NCBI RefSeq assembly: GCF_027943255.1
Contig: NC_072895.1
Location: 46,660,001-46,724,000 of the forward strand
Length of the DNA: 64,000 nt
Origin: Anastrepha obliqua
Lineage: Eukaryota > Arthropoda > Insecta > Diptera > Tephritidae
Direction of reading: 5' to 3'
The position numbers and the translations under genes were made by a program. Of the stretch, positions 19,724 through 28,934 are shown one piece after another. How positions within the stretch are numbered: the first letter of the stretch is position 1; every line of letters begins with the position of its first letter. Below the pieces are notes generated by a model, which worked only from the letters and a program-made list of their open reading frames with translations, was not told the origin of the DNA and made no database searches.

Positions 19724-22087
19724 CTAAATTTCATTTAAGATATTACAATATTTTAAATAGTTTATAAGTTTAATAATGTTCTCTGTAGAATTGTTTAAAA
19801 GTAGATCAGTAGGTTTTGTGTTGTTTAGTGATTTTCTGTGGTTTGTAAAATGTGTGCAGTCGTCTAGGATGTGTTTGATGTTTGGAGCTGAGGTATTGCA
19901 GTATTTGCAGATATTTAGGTCTTTTTTTATTAAATATTCGTGTGTTAGTCGTGTGTGCCCAAGTCGTAGTCTAATTATTTTTGTTATTTCCCTTCTAGTT
20001 ATGTTAGTATTATGTGTAAATGTGTGTTCATTGATCGCTTGCTTCTTTGGGTTAACAAATTTGTACCAACTTGTTGTTTGTTCGTATGTGGAGTGTTGTG
20101 TATTTTTGAATATTTTTGTTATATGTTTTTTAATATCTGTGTGTAGGAGGTTCAGAGACATAGTTAGGGGGCGGTTTTGTGCTTCTTTTGCTGCTAAATC
20201 TGCTAATTCGTTGCCCTTGATTTTAGCGTGTCCTGGTATCCATATGAGTTCGATTTTATTTTTGAATTTTCGTAAGCAGTTTCTTATGTAGTCTGTGTAA
20301 TAATTATTATTGTTTATATTTTTTATCATTTCTAATGAGGCTAAGGAATCGGAACAAATTGCAAATTTTCCAGGTGTTTTGCTAGCATATTGTACTGCTT
20401 CAAATATGGCTATCGTTTCTGCAGCAAAATTTGTGCTGTAATAAGGTAAAACCTTGCTAATTAATATTCTGTCATTGTATATAACGCTGAAGCTTGTTTG
20501 GTTTGCGCTCTTTGAACCGTCTGTGAAGATTAGTTTGAACTTTTTTTTTATAAGTTTGTTGGTTAATTCTGAGAAGAGTTTTTGGAATATTGTTGAAGGC
20601 GTATTTTCTTTTTTCCAATGGTGGAGTGATGTATCTATGGCATTGAAAGGTAGTTGCCATCCAGGAAATCGGGTGATGGTCTTAGGTTTATAATTGATGG
20701 GAATATCTAATTCCAGTGATTTTTCTATTATGCGTTTGAGTGTTGATTGAATTTTGTGTTTTCGTTTAGAAATTATTATTTTGTGTGTAAGTTTTGAAAG
20801 TGTTGACTGGTCATTAACGATTAGGTTTTTGCAAAGTTTTGTTGTGGCAAACTCCCTCATTTGTGTTAACGGAGGTATGCCTGTTTCGAACGTCATGTTG
20901 CGAATCGGTGTAGTACGGTATGCGCCTAAGGCGGTTCGTATAGCAGAGTTTAGTAATGAGTTGAGTTTGTTGATATTGGACTTAGGTGTATAGCCAAAAA
21001 GGTATAATCCATAGTAAATTTTTGATACAATTAAAGATTTGGTAGCGGCAATGATTGAACTAGTGTTAGCATTCAGTTTTGGGCTCGAAAGGCATTTTAT
21101 TATGTTCAAACGTTTATTTAATGAGTTGACAAGTTTTGAAATGTGGGCTTCCCATCTATATCTTTTATTAAATTCGATACCTAATATGTTTAAGTTTTCG
21201 GCGTTGTTTATTGTAAAGTTGTTGCATGTGATATTTGGATGACAGTGTTTTTTCCTGCATATGTGTATGTGTTTACTTTTTTCTGTTGAGAGGCTTGCAC
21301 CTGAGTAATTGCACCAGTTCAAAATATCGTTGTGAATGTCGTTGAGATTTATGTTTGTATTTTCATGTTTATTCATTTTTTTTATGAGAGTGAAATCGTC
21401 TGCGTAAGCCAGAAAGTCTATTTCTTTGTGTAATGATAAAATGTTGCTGAGTTTGTGGTATGCTATAAGAAATAGTATGACTGAAATTGGGGATCCTTGG
21501 GGTATCCCATTCTGTAGTGGATATGTTTCGGAGAAGTGAGAATCTATTCTTACTTTAATTTTTCTGTTTGTCATAAAATTTTTGATATAGTTTAATATTT
21601 TAGGACCTATTTTCCATTCTAAGAGCTGGTCTAGAATGGTGTGTACTCCGATTTTGTCAAATGCTTTAGTAAAGTCGAGTGAGATGATTGACAAATGCTT
21701 TTTTTGGGATAGGGAGGACGTGATCTGATGGTCTAGATATACTAGAAAATCAGACACTGATTTACCCTTTCTGAATCCAATTTGCTGGCTATGTAGTAGT
21801 TTGTTGCAGGAAACAAACCACCATAGCCGATTAGCTACTACTTTATCTAATAATTTTGCGCAGACCGGATTCAAGGATATTGGACGGTAGGATTTGATGG
21901 AGGATTTATCTCGGTTTGGTTTATGTATAGGGAGGACGAGACTGCTTTTGAACATTTGAGGAATTTGATTGTTTAAAATGTTGTTATAAAGACAAAGTAA
22001 ACGGGTTTTCATGGCCGCCGGTAAGTTTTTTATCATGGGGTAAGAAATTCTATCAGTACCTGGGGTGCGACCCTTAAGTTTTGACAA
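19724..22087 (-). CDS. I-like LINE ORF2, reverse transcriptase and RNase H part
   Basis: The 787-codon frame copies LINE RNA into DNA at a nicked target. Residues 45-330 are the reverse transcriptase: SYRPISL at 66-72, FTKAFD at 139-144, GIPQGSP at 194-200 and the catalytic YADD at 228-231 (21395-21406). Residues 515-645 are RNase H with TDGS Asp523, Glu557, Asp580 and Asp630, and the motif IWIPGHAKIKGNELAD. The C-terminus has CKYC...H....C (CCHC). The annotated Met is arbitrary: the same frame is open for 81 codons upstream to the TGA at 22331-22333, so this is the second part of one ORF2. Confidence 0.93.
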   Translation of the reverse strand: MSKLKGRTPGTDRISYPMIKNLPAAMKTRLLCLYNNILNNQIPQMFKSSLVLPIHKPNRDKSSIKSYRPISLNPVCAKLLDKVVANRLWWFVSCNKLLHSQQIGFRKGKSVSDFLVYLDHQITSSLSQKKHLSIISLDFTKAFDKIGVHTILDQLLEWKIGPKILNYIKNFMTNRKIKVRIDSHFSETYPLQNGIPQGSPISVILFLIAYHKLSNILSLHKEIDFLAYADDFTLIKKMNKHENTNINLNDIHNDILNWCNYSGASLSTEKSKHIHICRKKHCHPNITCNNFTINNAENLNILGIEFNKRYRWEAHISKLVNSLNKRLNIIKCLSSPKLNANTSSIIAATKSLIVSKIYYGLYLFGYTPKSNINKLNSLLNSAIRTALGAYRTTPIRNMTFETGIPPLTQMREFATTKLCKNLIVNDQSTLSKLTHKIIISKRKHKIQSTLKRIIEKSLELDIPINYKPKTITRFPGWQLPFNAIDTSLHHWKKENTPSTIFQKLFSELTNKLIKKKFKLIFTDGSKSANQTSFSVIYNDRILISKVLPYYSTNFAAETIAIFEAVQYASKTPGKFAICSDSLASLEMIKNINNNNYYTDYIRNCLRKFKNKIELIWIPGHAKIKGNELADLAAKEAQNRPLTMSLNLLHTDIKKHITKIFKNTQHSTYEQTTSWYKFVNPKKQAINEHTFTHNTNITRREITKIIRLRLGHTRLTHEYLIKKDLNICKYCNTSAPNIKHILDDCTHFTNHRKSLNNTKPTDLLLNNSTENIIKLINYLKYCNILNEI

Positions 22088-22330
22088 AGCTATAGAGAGT
22101 TCTATTGGAGTTATATCGCTTTCTATTTGGAGCGCAGTTTTGCTTGGGGTTAAGCTGTTAATTGGTGTTAAGGAGGAGTATTTGTGGTCTAAAAATGATC
22201 GTGTAAAGTTGGTGTCGCTGGCTTCATTTGACCAGTATTTTCCAAATGAGTTGGCTATTGTAAGTTTATTGGTTGTGGTAGTTTGGATTGGATCTTGTAG
22301 GGCTATACTGTGTATCGGAAGATATGGTTT

Positions 22331-23431
22331 TCAGCCGCATAATCGACGTATAGTGTGCCATAACTGTCCAGTGGGTGTATGGGGGTGAATGTGGCTTGTA
22401 AACTTATGCATTGCCTTGTTTTTGGATAATTTAAGTTCCCTTTTAAATAGAGCATTTGCTCTTTTGTAGTTAATTATGTTTTCAGTTGTTATGTGTCTTT
22501 TTACTTTATTCCAAAAGCGATTTCTATCTTTCTTCAATCTTTCGAGTTCTTTGTTCCACCAAGGTGTACATTTTTTCGTATTGTAATTCGTTTGAGGGAT
22601 TGCTTCATTTGCGCTTTGGAGTATGATTTTGTGTAGCGTGGCCGCTTCTTTATTTGTATTATTGCTGTGTGGTTTAGCTTGACATAGTATATTCGCTAGG
22701 GTGCTGAATTTTTCCCAATTAGCTTTATTAAGGTTAAACCTGGGTCTGATATTTATTGTGGTGTTTGATTGGTTGTTAAAGATGGTTGTGGTTATTGGGA
22801 AGTGGTCGCTGCCAAAAAGGCAGGATTCTACTTGCCAATTACTCTGCAGGGCTATGGAAGGTGAAGCTATGGTTAAATCCACATGAGTGAATGTATGGTG
22901 TGTTGTAAAGTGGGTTGGTGAGCCATCGTTCAAAAGAATTAGTCTTGATTGACTAACGAATTTAAAGAGCTTATTACCTCTGCTGTTGCTTTTGGGGGAT
23001 CCCCAGTTTGGATGCCAACTATTAAAGTCACCGGTAATTAAAATTGGTTGTTGCAAGCTGTCAAATATATCTTGAAGGTTTTTGGTATTGAAGTTTTTGT
23101 TTGGTGAAAGGTAGATGGAACTAATTGTAAATTTGAGTACGGACTGTATTTGTATACTAACTATATCAAAAGTGTTAGTAGTGTGGTTTATTATTTTATG
23201 CTGTATGGATTTATGTATAAGAATAGCAGATCCTCCAAATGAGTTGCATGGGTTTGTGGATGTGTATATATTATAATTAATAGGCGTTGGTATTGGTATC
23301 GAGTTTTGGATGTGTGTCTCTTGCAGGGTAATTACGTGTGGTCTGATTTGTGTTAGTAATATTTGTAGTTCGTTGTAGTTATTTTGGTATCCTCGTATAT
23401 TCCATTGTATGATTTTTAGTGAGGGCGTCAT
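22331..23431 (-). CDS. I-like LINE ORF2, endonuclease part, ended by a premature TGA
   Basis: 366 residues. The apurinic/apyrimidinic-type endonuclease nicks target DNA to prime reverse transcription. Visible motifs: IIQWNIRGYQ (Asn11), LQETHIQ (Glu38), ITGDFNSWHPNWGS (Asp135, Asn137), DLTIAS (Asp185) and SDHFPI (Asp209, His210). After residue 260 comes the basic linker that in this clade leads into the reverse transcriptase (CTPWWNKELERLKKDRNRFW). The frame ends RRLCG then TGA at 22331-22333 and continues open in the same frame as KPYLPIHSIALQDP. A single base change would explain the stop. Confidence 0.93.
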   Translation of the reverse strand: MTPSLKIIQWNIRGYQNNYNELQILLTQIRPHVITLQETHIQNSIPIPTPINYNIYTSTNPCNSFGGSAILIHKSIQHKIINHTTNTFDIVSIQIQSVLKFTISSIYLSPNKNFNTKNLQDIFDSLQQPILITGDFNSWHPNWGSPKSNSRGNKLFKFVSQSRLILLNDGSPTHFTTHHTFTHVDLTIASPSIALQSNWQVESCLFGSDHFPITTTIFNNQSNTTINIRPRFNLNKANWEKFSTLANILCQAKPHSNNTNKEAATLHKIILQSANEAIPQTNYNTKKCTPWWNKELERLKKDRNRFWNKVKRHITTENIINYKRANALFKRELKLSKNKAMHKFTSHIHPHTPTGQLWHTIRRLCG

Positions 23432-23608
23432 ATATCAGTAGAATAGATAAGTGTTCGTGTTTTTGTTTTGAATTAACTAAATTAAGATTTAATAAGTATT
23501 TATATAAGGTGTAAGTAAGTTAAGAATAAGTATGTATAAGTATATATAGTTCTGTTTTTAGGAATATTAGGATAATTAATGTTTTGGCTAGTTGTGGTGT
23601 TAGTTGGG

Positions 23609-24802
23609 TTACTTTTTTTTGTTAAGTTTTTTTATCTGTGATTGTAGTCGTTTCGATGTATTTTTTGGTAGGATTTTTATCTTCTGCTTTGATGTAGATG
23701 TGGATTCTAAGCTGTCATCTGTCTCTGATTCGCTCATTACATCTGAATATTGCATGATTTGTCTTTCCATGCTATTTTCAGTGAGAGAATTGGTAGTTGG
23801 TGTGGTTGGCTTTGTTGGTGGTTTTGTTGGCTGTACTGCGAGTGGGTGATTAAAGTGTGGTGAGTTTTGATGTTCTGATTGTGAGTTGAGTGTTGTTTGT
23901 TTAGAAGTATGTTGACTGGTGACTTGTGCAAATGTATAGTTGTTGTGTGGATGTCGTTCTTTGTAAATAGCTCGTGCAGTTTTGTTGTCGACTTGTGAGG
24001 TGATCTTAATTGTTTGGACTTCTTTCTCGCGTATGAATATGGGACATTTTTTGTCGAGAGTGGTGTGATTAGTACATGTTAGTCCGTTCGCATCGCAATT
24101 GCCGCATTTCGTAGGATTATTACACTTCTCTTGGTTTTCGTCGTTAACATGGTAATTGCTTGCACAGTTATGGCAGGACTTTGGACTTTTGCAGAATTTT
24201 GCTACGTGATTAAATTTAAAACAATTTTTGCATCGCATTGGTGGGGGGATGTATGGGCGAACTGTTGTTTTAATATAACCGATGTTTATTTTCGTTGGCA
24301 ATGTTGTTGTGGCAAATGTTAATATAATTAATCCTGTTTCAATCAGGTCATTGTTCACTTTTTTGAGTATTTTTTTCACCTCGCATACATTTTGGGGTTT
24401 TAGTTCATCGAGAATTTCACTTTCGGGTATTGATCTTAGTTCGTTACAATATATTACGCCTTTCGAATAATTAAGTGTCTTGTGTGGTGTAATCTCAACT
24501 ATGATTGTGTTTGAAAGTGCTGTTAATGTCGTTAATTTGTTCGCTTGTGAGCCGTTTTTGGTTTTGATCAAAATTTGGCCGCTAATAATTTTTTTGCAAT
24601 ATTCAACTTCGCCGCAAGTTGAGTTGATTGCTTTTTGAATCAAAAAAGGTGATACATTCTTTAAATTGTCTGAGTTATTGGGTCTGGACATGAGTAGGTA
24701 TACCGGTTCGTTCGATGTAAAGTTTGATTGTTTTGTTTTGTCCCATTTGAGTGCAGGTAAATTGGGAGGTAAATTTACTTTATTGTCCGGTGGCTTATTC
24801 AT
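23609..24802 (-). CDS. I-like LINE ORF1, gag-like nucleic-acid-binding protein
   Basis: 397 codons. ORF1 proteins of this clade bind the LINE RNA and form the ribonucleoprotein. Residues 191-204 (CKNCFKFNHVAKFC) form a canonical C-x2-C-x4-H-x4-C knuckle, with two further Cys/His clusters at 210-227 and 233-253. Residues 30-180 resemble the RNA-recognition-like fold region of I-type ORF1, though this is inference from position. The tail is rich in Thr, Asn, Gln and Lys. ORF1 ends 177 nt before ORF2 begins, so ORF2 translation would need reinitiation or internal entry. It is intact. Confidence 0.92.
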   Translation of the reverse strand: MNKPPDNKVNLPPNLPALKWDKTKQSNFTSNEPVYLLMSRPNNSDNLKNVSPFLIQKAINSTCGEVEYCKKIISGQILIKTKNGSQANKLTTLTALSNTIIVEITPHKTLNYSKGVIYCNELRSIPESEILDELKPQNVCEVKKILKKVNNDLIETGLIILTFATTTLPTKINIGYIKTTVRPYIPPPMRCKNCFKFNHVAKFCKSPKSCHNCASNYHVNDENQEKCNNPTKCGNCDANGLTCTNHTTLDKKCPIFIREKEVQTIKITSQVDNKTARAIYKERHPHNNYTFAQVTSQHTSKQTTLNSQSEHQNSPHFNHPLAVQPTKPPTKPTTPTTNSLTENSMERQIMQYSDVMSESETDDSLESTSTSKQKIKILPKNTSKRLQSQIKKLNKKK

Positions 24803-25065
24803 TTTGAGTGAGGGATAAGAAGGTAATTCCTATTACACAAATTGAAAATTCACTTGTTCAATGTTATTAGTATTATATATATATATATAATATATATATA
24901 TGTATATTTCAAGTTTGTTAATGGTCTAGTTGTTAAATTAATTATCACTATTTTTGTTTTTTTTTTTTTTTTTTTTTTTTTTGACTATAAGACTTTGCGC
25001 GTTTTGCTTTAATATCGATTTTCGCGAAAATACGTTCGTATGCTTGGGGCAGTAGTTTGCGACTG
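24803..25065 (-). promoter_or_regulatory. 5' UTR and presumed internal promoter of the I-like LINE
   Basis: The minus strand starts CAGTCGCAAACTACTG, and the first bases CAGT resemble the initiator found at the start of fly LINEs with internal promoters. A run of about 24 A (24960-24982 as T) and an AT dinucleotide run (about 24878-24900) follow before ORF1. The presence of this 5' end next to the target duplication argues that the copy is full length. Confidence 0.6.
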
Positions 25066-25076
25066 ATTCACAACTT
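25066..25076. repeat. target-site duplication of the I-like LINE, right copy
   Basis: ATTCACAACTT, identical to 19576-19586. The sequence after it continues the host tandem array. Confidence 0.88.
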
Positions 25077-25225
25077 AATGTTACTGTTCTTTGATACCCA
25101 ATGCACTATTGAACTAAAGTATTTCATAAATTTTATGTTTCTAGATAGGTGGCAACCTCTCTCGAATTATATCTGTATTAAAGCTTTCTCAAACTGCTTT
25201 CATTTGACACCGACATTATAATTAA
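25077..25225. repeat. continuation of the TGGCAACCCT tandem array
   Basis: It contains GGTGGCAACCTCTCTCG at about 25147-25163 and the associated TTTCTCAAACTG text seen left of the LINE. It ends where the Helitron begins. Confidence 0.65.
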
Positions 25226-25332
25226 CTAGCGTACCCTCGCCCGCTTCGCTAGACGATAAATTCAATGATTTGCTGAAAGAGAATAAAATTAATACGAAAC
25301 AAAGCAAATTCTTTGATACAATTTCATTCGAA

Positions 25333-26065
25333 CTTTATTGTAACACTTTTTGGTAAACAACGTTTTTGGTTTTTCCATCTTTCGCGTAAATGAATAATGA
25401 CGATGGTTTGCCAACTCGTGAGCAAGCTGCATACAATTGTCCATGAGAAAAAATTGGGTTACCTAAATTAATGCCGCACATTTGTAGATACTGTCCTTGC
25501 GCCTTATTAATTCTCATAGCGAAGGCAAGGCGAATAGGGAACTGCAAACGTTTGAAATCGAATGGTAAATCCGCCGGAATCAGTGGAATTCAGGGTATCA
25601 AAATGTCTTCTCCTTTGTACTTCCCTTTCAAAATTGTTGCTTCGATAACGTTACCCATTAGCTTCTTCACAGCGAGTCTGGTACCGTTGCAAAGTCGGGG
25701 CACATTACTATTGCGCAGCATAATAATCGGTGCTCCAATTTTTAATCGTAAATTATGAGGTGGTAAGCCTGGCAAATCGAGTGAGTTTAAGAATTCAGTT
25801 GGATAATTTACGACCTCATCTTGATCAGTAATAGTGTCTATTGACTTATACGCAACTATGTCAATAGGTATTTGATCTAAAATAGCTGAATTTATATCAT
25901 TGACGTCCTTATTTTTCCCAGCTAAAATTGCTCTTTCGCTGAGTCAATCATGGTTTTTGTAATGTTGAACTATGTTTGGAAATACACTCTGTATCAATGC
26001 CTCTTTAGACTGTGCAAAAGTGCAGAAATTGTTAGGCAATGTTATCATTCCTGTTGTTTTTGAAA
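25333..26065 (-). pseudogene. Helitron helicase (PIF1-like) C-terminal part
   Basis: One frame reads from about 26065: TGMITLPNNFCTFAQSKEAL, then SERAILAGKNKDVNDINSAI, YKSIDTITDQDEVVNYPTEF, PPHNLRLKIGAPIIMLRN, CNGTRL, and FDFKRLQFPIRLAFAM, INKAQGQ (helicase motif VI-like region), HGQLYAACSRVGKPSSLF. Two in-frame TGA codons interrupt it, one before LSERAIL and one after EDILIP, each at a place where relatives have Trp or Arg. The Walker motifs and Rep nuclease are absent. In Helitrons this protein unwinds DNA during rolling-circle transposition. Confidence 0.85.
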
Positions 26066-26099
26066 AAAGGTTTATTTTTTTTGGTTAAAAAGTGTTTTT

Positions 26100-26640
26100 T
26101 GAAGTTTTGAAAAACACTTCGCTCTAACAAATTTCTTCTCAGTTAATTGCTGAAAATTAAATATTTTGAAAAAACTATTTTTTTTAATTTAACGTTTTTG
26201 AGAAAATTTTGTTCTTGAAAAAATTTCATACTTTTGTAAAAGTTTAAATTGATTTGTTAAAAAAAATTTTTTCCGCTTTGAAAAACACCCCCTCGAAAAA
26301 ATGTATTCTCTATTAATAGTGGAATATGAAATGCTTTGAAAACACCATTTTTTTTTTAATTTTGTTTGGTTTTCAGAAAATTTTGTTTTGAAAAAATTTC
26401 ATACCCTTGAAAAAGTTTTATTTTATTTTATTTGTTTAAAATTTTTTTTTTTTGTAATTTTAGAAAAACACCTCTTCGAAGAAATTTCTTTTATCTTTTT
26501 GAGGAAAATTTGGTTTTGAAAAAATTTCATGCTTTCGAAATTTTTTTATTTTACTTTATTTCTTCAAAATTTTTGAAAACAATTTTTTTTATAATTTTCG
26601 AAAAACACCCCTTTGAAAAAATGTTTTCTATGTGTCATAG
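26100..26640. repeat. AT-rich degenerate tandem repeat inside the Helitron
   Basis: A block like GAAAAACACCCCTTCGAAAAAA followed by TTTCTTTTT and GAAAATTTTG-TTTTGAAAAAATTTCATAC recurs near 26109, 26281, 26463 and 26598, 135-180 bp apart. The 164-codon frame over it (26432-26926) is low-complexity Phe/Lys and I do not regard it as a gene. Confidence 0.65.
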
Positions 26641-26872
26641 TGGTATTCCATTAACTTTTAGGATTATAGTCAAATACTTACAAATATCTACGCTTTCACA
26701 AATAGCAACAATAAACAAATTTCCTCAAAACCAAAAAATTTACTTTTTTTCTAAAAAAATTCTAAACAAACAACGTAATAAATTTAGAATTTTGTGTTCA
26801 CGAAAAAACAGTATTGTTTTTATTGTATTAACTGAAAACCAAAATGTTGCAAAAAATCAAAACAAAACTAAA

Positions 26873-27356
26873 TTATTTTTTTGTGTTCATTTGGTCCATA
26901 TGTTCCATAAAAAGTTGATATGGTAAATAATATGCAGGGTCTGATACACGCAAATTTCCATTGACCATTATAGTGACAAAATTATCGATCACCAATTCCA
27001 ACAGGATTTCAAAATCAGAGTTGGAATGAGTTGTTATGTGGTGTACTTCTGAAAAAAATGAGAAATAAACAAAATAAATCTAAAAATTCGAATTCTAACT
27101 TTATCTTGTGTATGTTCTTATTACCTTTGAATTTTTCCAATGAAGCACCATTCATTTTAAATTTTTCAAGAATTTTTTTTATCATTTCGCGTTTCTTTCC
27201 TTTTTCATTCGATTCCAACATTTGTTCATAGCCGAAAACATCGTTTGCAAACGCATTCATTTCCATATAGAATTGGTCAAAGAAAGCATTGCTCAATTGA
27301 ATTGAAACATTATTTTCATAAATACTTAGGACCTTAACTAATGCACCTTGGTACAT
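26873..27356 (-). CDS. unidentified two-exon reading frame, possibly a captured host gene piece
   Basis: Exon 1 is 27356-27125 (77 codons plus one base) and reads MYQGALVKVLSIYENNVSIQ through LEKFK. The intron 27124-27049 (76 nt) has donor GTAATAAG and acceptor TTTTTTTCAG. Exon 2 is 27048-26873 and restores the frame: EVHHITTHSNSDFEILLELV through YQLFMEHMDQMNTKK, then TAA. The spliced product is 135 residues with balanced composition, unlike its AT-rich surroundings. It starts exactly where the LINE fragment at 27357 begins, so the 5' part was probably removed and the Met need not be the original start. I do not recognise the family. Confidence 0.5.
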
Positions 27357-27748
27357 ACCTAACGCAGATATTCATCGCGACCTTGACATCGATACTATTG
27401 ATGAAACAATACAAAGCGCTAGCAGAAGACACATAAATAGACTATTAACGCATACAAATCCTATGATGAGAAGACTACCAAATAAAGAAAAATCTACCCA
27501 AAGTCGGCTTAACCGTCAAACACCAACAGATCTTGCAAAATTCTTGTAATCAATTGTCAACTAATCGTATATATCATTGTTTGTTAACCACTTGTTTTTA
27601 AATAATATGTATATATTTCTTCTAAATGAGCTTGGGGGCATTGGCCCTTCAATATCACTCTCATTCCATCTTTTTGTAAATCAAATTACTTATTGTCTAA
27701 CGACAGGTGTAATATTTTATGGAAGAAATAAAAAAAAAAAAAAAAAAA
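27357..27748 (+). pseudogene. Jockey-like LINE 3' end with poly-A tail
   Basis: The frame NADIHRDLDIDTIDETIQSA, SRRHINRLLTHTNPMMRRLP ends in a stop at about 27547. It matches the extreme C-terminus of Jockey-type reverse transcriptases, where a short D-L-I/F...R..RL..H.NP motif precedes the stop. A 3' UTR and an A run at 27729-27748 follow. The copy is strongly 5'-truncated, as is usual for LINEs. I found no target duplication. Confidence 0.6.
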
Positions 27749-28076
27749 TTTTCATTCGAATCATTTGAAATTTCTGTATACAATACATTTCTGTATCACA
27801 ATACAAATACAAAAAATTCAAAAAAAGTTGTACACATAAAATGAATGTCGATTCGAAACTTACTTTAATCTAACAATCGAGCAAGTTTTGTTTTGGACAA
27901 TATTTTGATTTTTTCTTTTTTTTATATGAAGAAAATATTTAAAAGAAATTTTTTTTTGCTAAAAACCTTCCCCTAGTGGATCCCTATAATATGAAAAAAG
28001 AACGAATAAAATTGGCCTCGTATCGGCCGAAAAAAATGCGGACGAACGAACATCATTTCATTTTTATATATATAGA

Positions 28077-28934
28077 TTTTTCTACTTTGTCGGAAGGTGC
28101 ACTTTTAAGGTCCGCGTAAATATGCACTGCGATTTTTAGATACATACGTACATTTATATGTATTAATATACAATATATAAATTGAAAATTCGTAAACGCG
28201 CGCCTTTTCCCACCAAATTTTACTTTCCTAACAGCTTCTAATTAGTTAGAATTTCGTTACTTTAGACGCCTTGGCGTATGATTGACTTTTAAGTTCTCAT
28301 GAAGGCGCTGAGTATATGAAAAATGAAATATACGCCACGCACTTGATATTCTTGTTAATTGTTTGTAGTGCACAGTAATTTACTACCCCTGTTATGTTCA
28401 ATTAGGTACTTAATCTTCTGATAACTGCTTTTCGAGTTGATTGCCAGAAATTACGCCCTCCACGCGAACGACTCAACTTCGTCGTTTGACTTAATCACAC
28501 GTTGCTTTCGTCTATTTTGCTCATTAGTCAATGCCATAAGCTAGACTTCGTCAGCTCAATTTTATAATGCCATTGGATGGGATGAACTTTTTTTTAAATT
28601 TGTATGTTATGAATTGAACATTTTCAATTTAATCAACTTAAGTTTTCTACAAGGTGATTAATAGATAAGTGCACCTCGAGCATATGCAATGAATTAAAAT
28701 TCTAGCTGTCAGAGTTTGTATGTGGCATATTGTGCAGTATACAGACAGCGGAGATTTCGAACCGTTCCTCAATGATACAAATATGTTTTATGTATAGGAT
28801 TACTCTTCACATGCCTCCCATGGCTGTGCGGCAATCTTGTCTATGTCAGCAATCTTGGCTGTAGTACACCTACATTGGCCTGTTTTTTGGAAGAAAACCA
28901 CTACAAAAAAAAATTTTCAGTTAAAATATCTCAT
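28077..28934. other. unassigned host sequence right of the Helitron
   Basis: AT-rich with no convincing frame, repeat or splice structure. Confidence 0.3.

Larger units (their letters stand above)
19587..25065 (-). mobile_element. full-length I-like non-LTR retrotransposon (LINE)
   Basis: About 5.48 kb on the minus strand. It is bounded by an 11-bp direct repeat and ends 3' in a run of about 24 A (19587-19610 as T). It has a 5' UTR of about 263 nt, ORF1 with three zinc knuckles, and an ORF2 with endonuclease, reverse transcriptase, RNase H and C-terminal CCHC motif. This domain order fits the I clade. Apart from one TGA in ORF2 I see no disabling change, and the perfect target duplication suggests recent insertion. 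It sits in the tandem array. Confidence 0.92.
25226..28076 (-). mobile_element. Helitron, internally rearranged, with foreign inserts
   Basis: The minus-strand 5' end is TCTATATATATAAAAATG at 28076 downward, preceded by A. The 3' end at 25226 is CTAG followed by T, and just upstream lies AGCGAAGCGGGCGAGGGTAC, able to form a short stem with the CGCTAG end. Insertion between A and T, a TC start and a CTAG end are Helitron hallmarks. Of the usual Rep-helicase gene only the 3' end is left. The middle holds AT-rich repeats, a two-exon reading frame and a LINE tail. At 2.85 kb it is about half the size of an autonomous Helitron. Confidence 0.8.

Noticed and set aside
19776..20291. 171-codon frame on the + strand, and other + frames between 19776 and 24470
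   Set aside because: They lie opposite the ORF1 and ORF2 reading frames of the I-like LINE and follow from its codon use.
26432..26926. 164-codon open frame
   Set aside because: Dominated by Phe, Lys, Asn and Ile in an AT-rich tandem repeat, and it overlaps exon 2 of the opposite-strand frame. It is open because of composition.
25226..28076. CRISPR-like array or bacterial operon
   Set aside because: The repeats are degenerate AT-rich tandem units, genes have introns and transposon features are eukaryotic. Nothing bacterial is present in the window.
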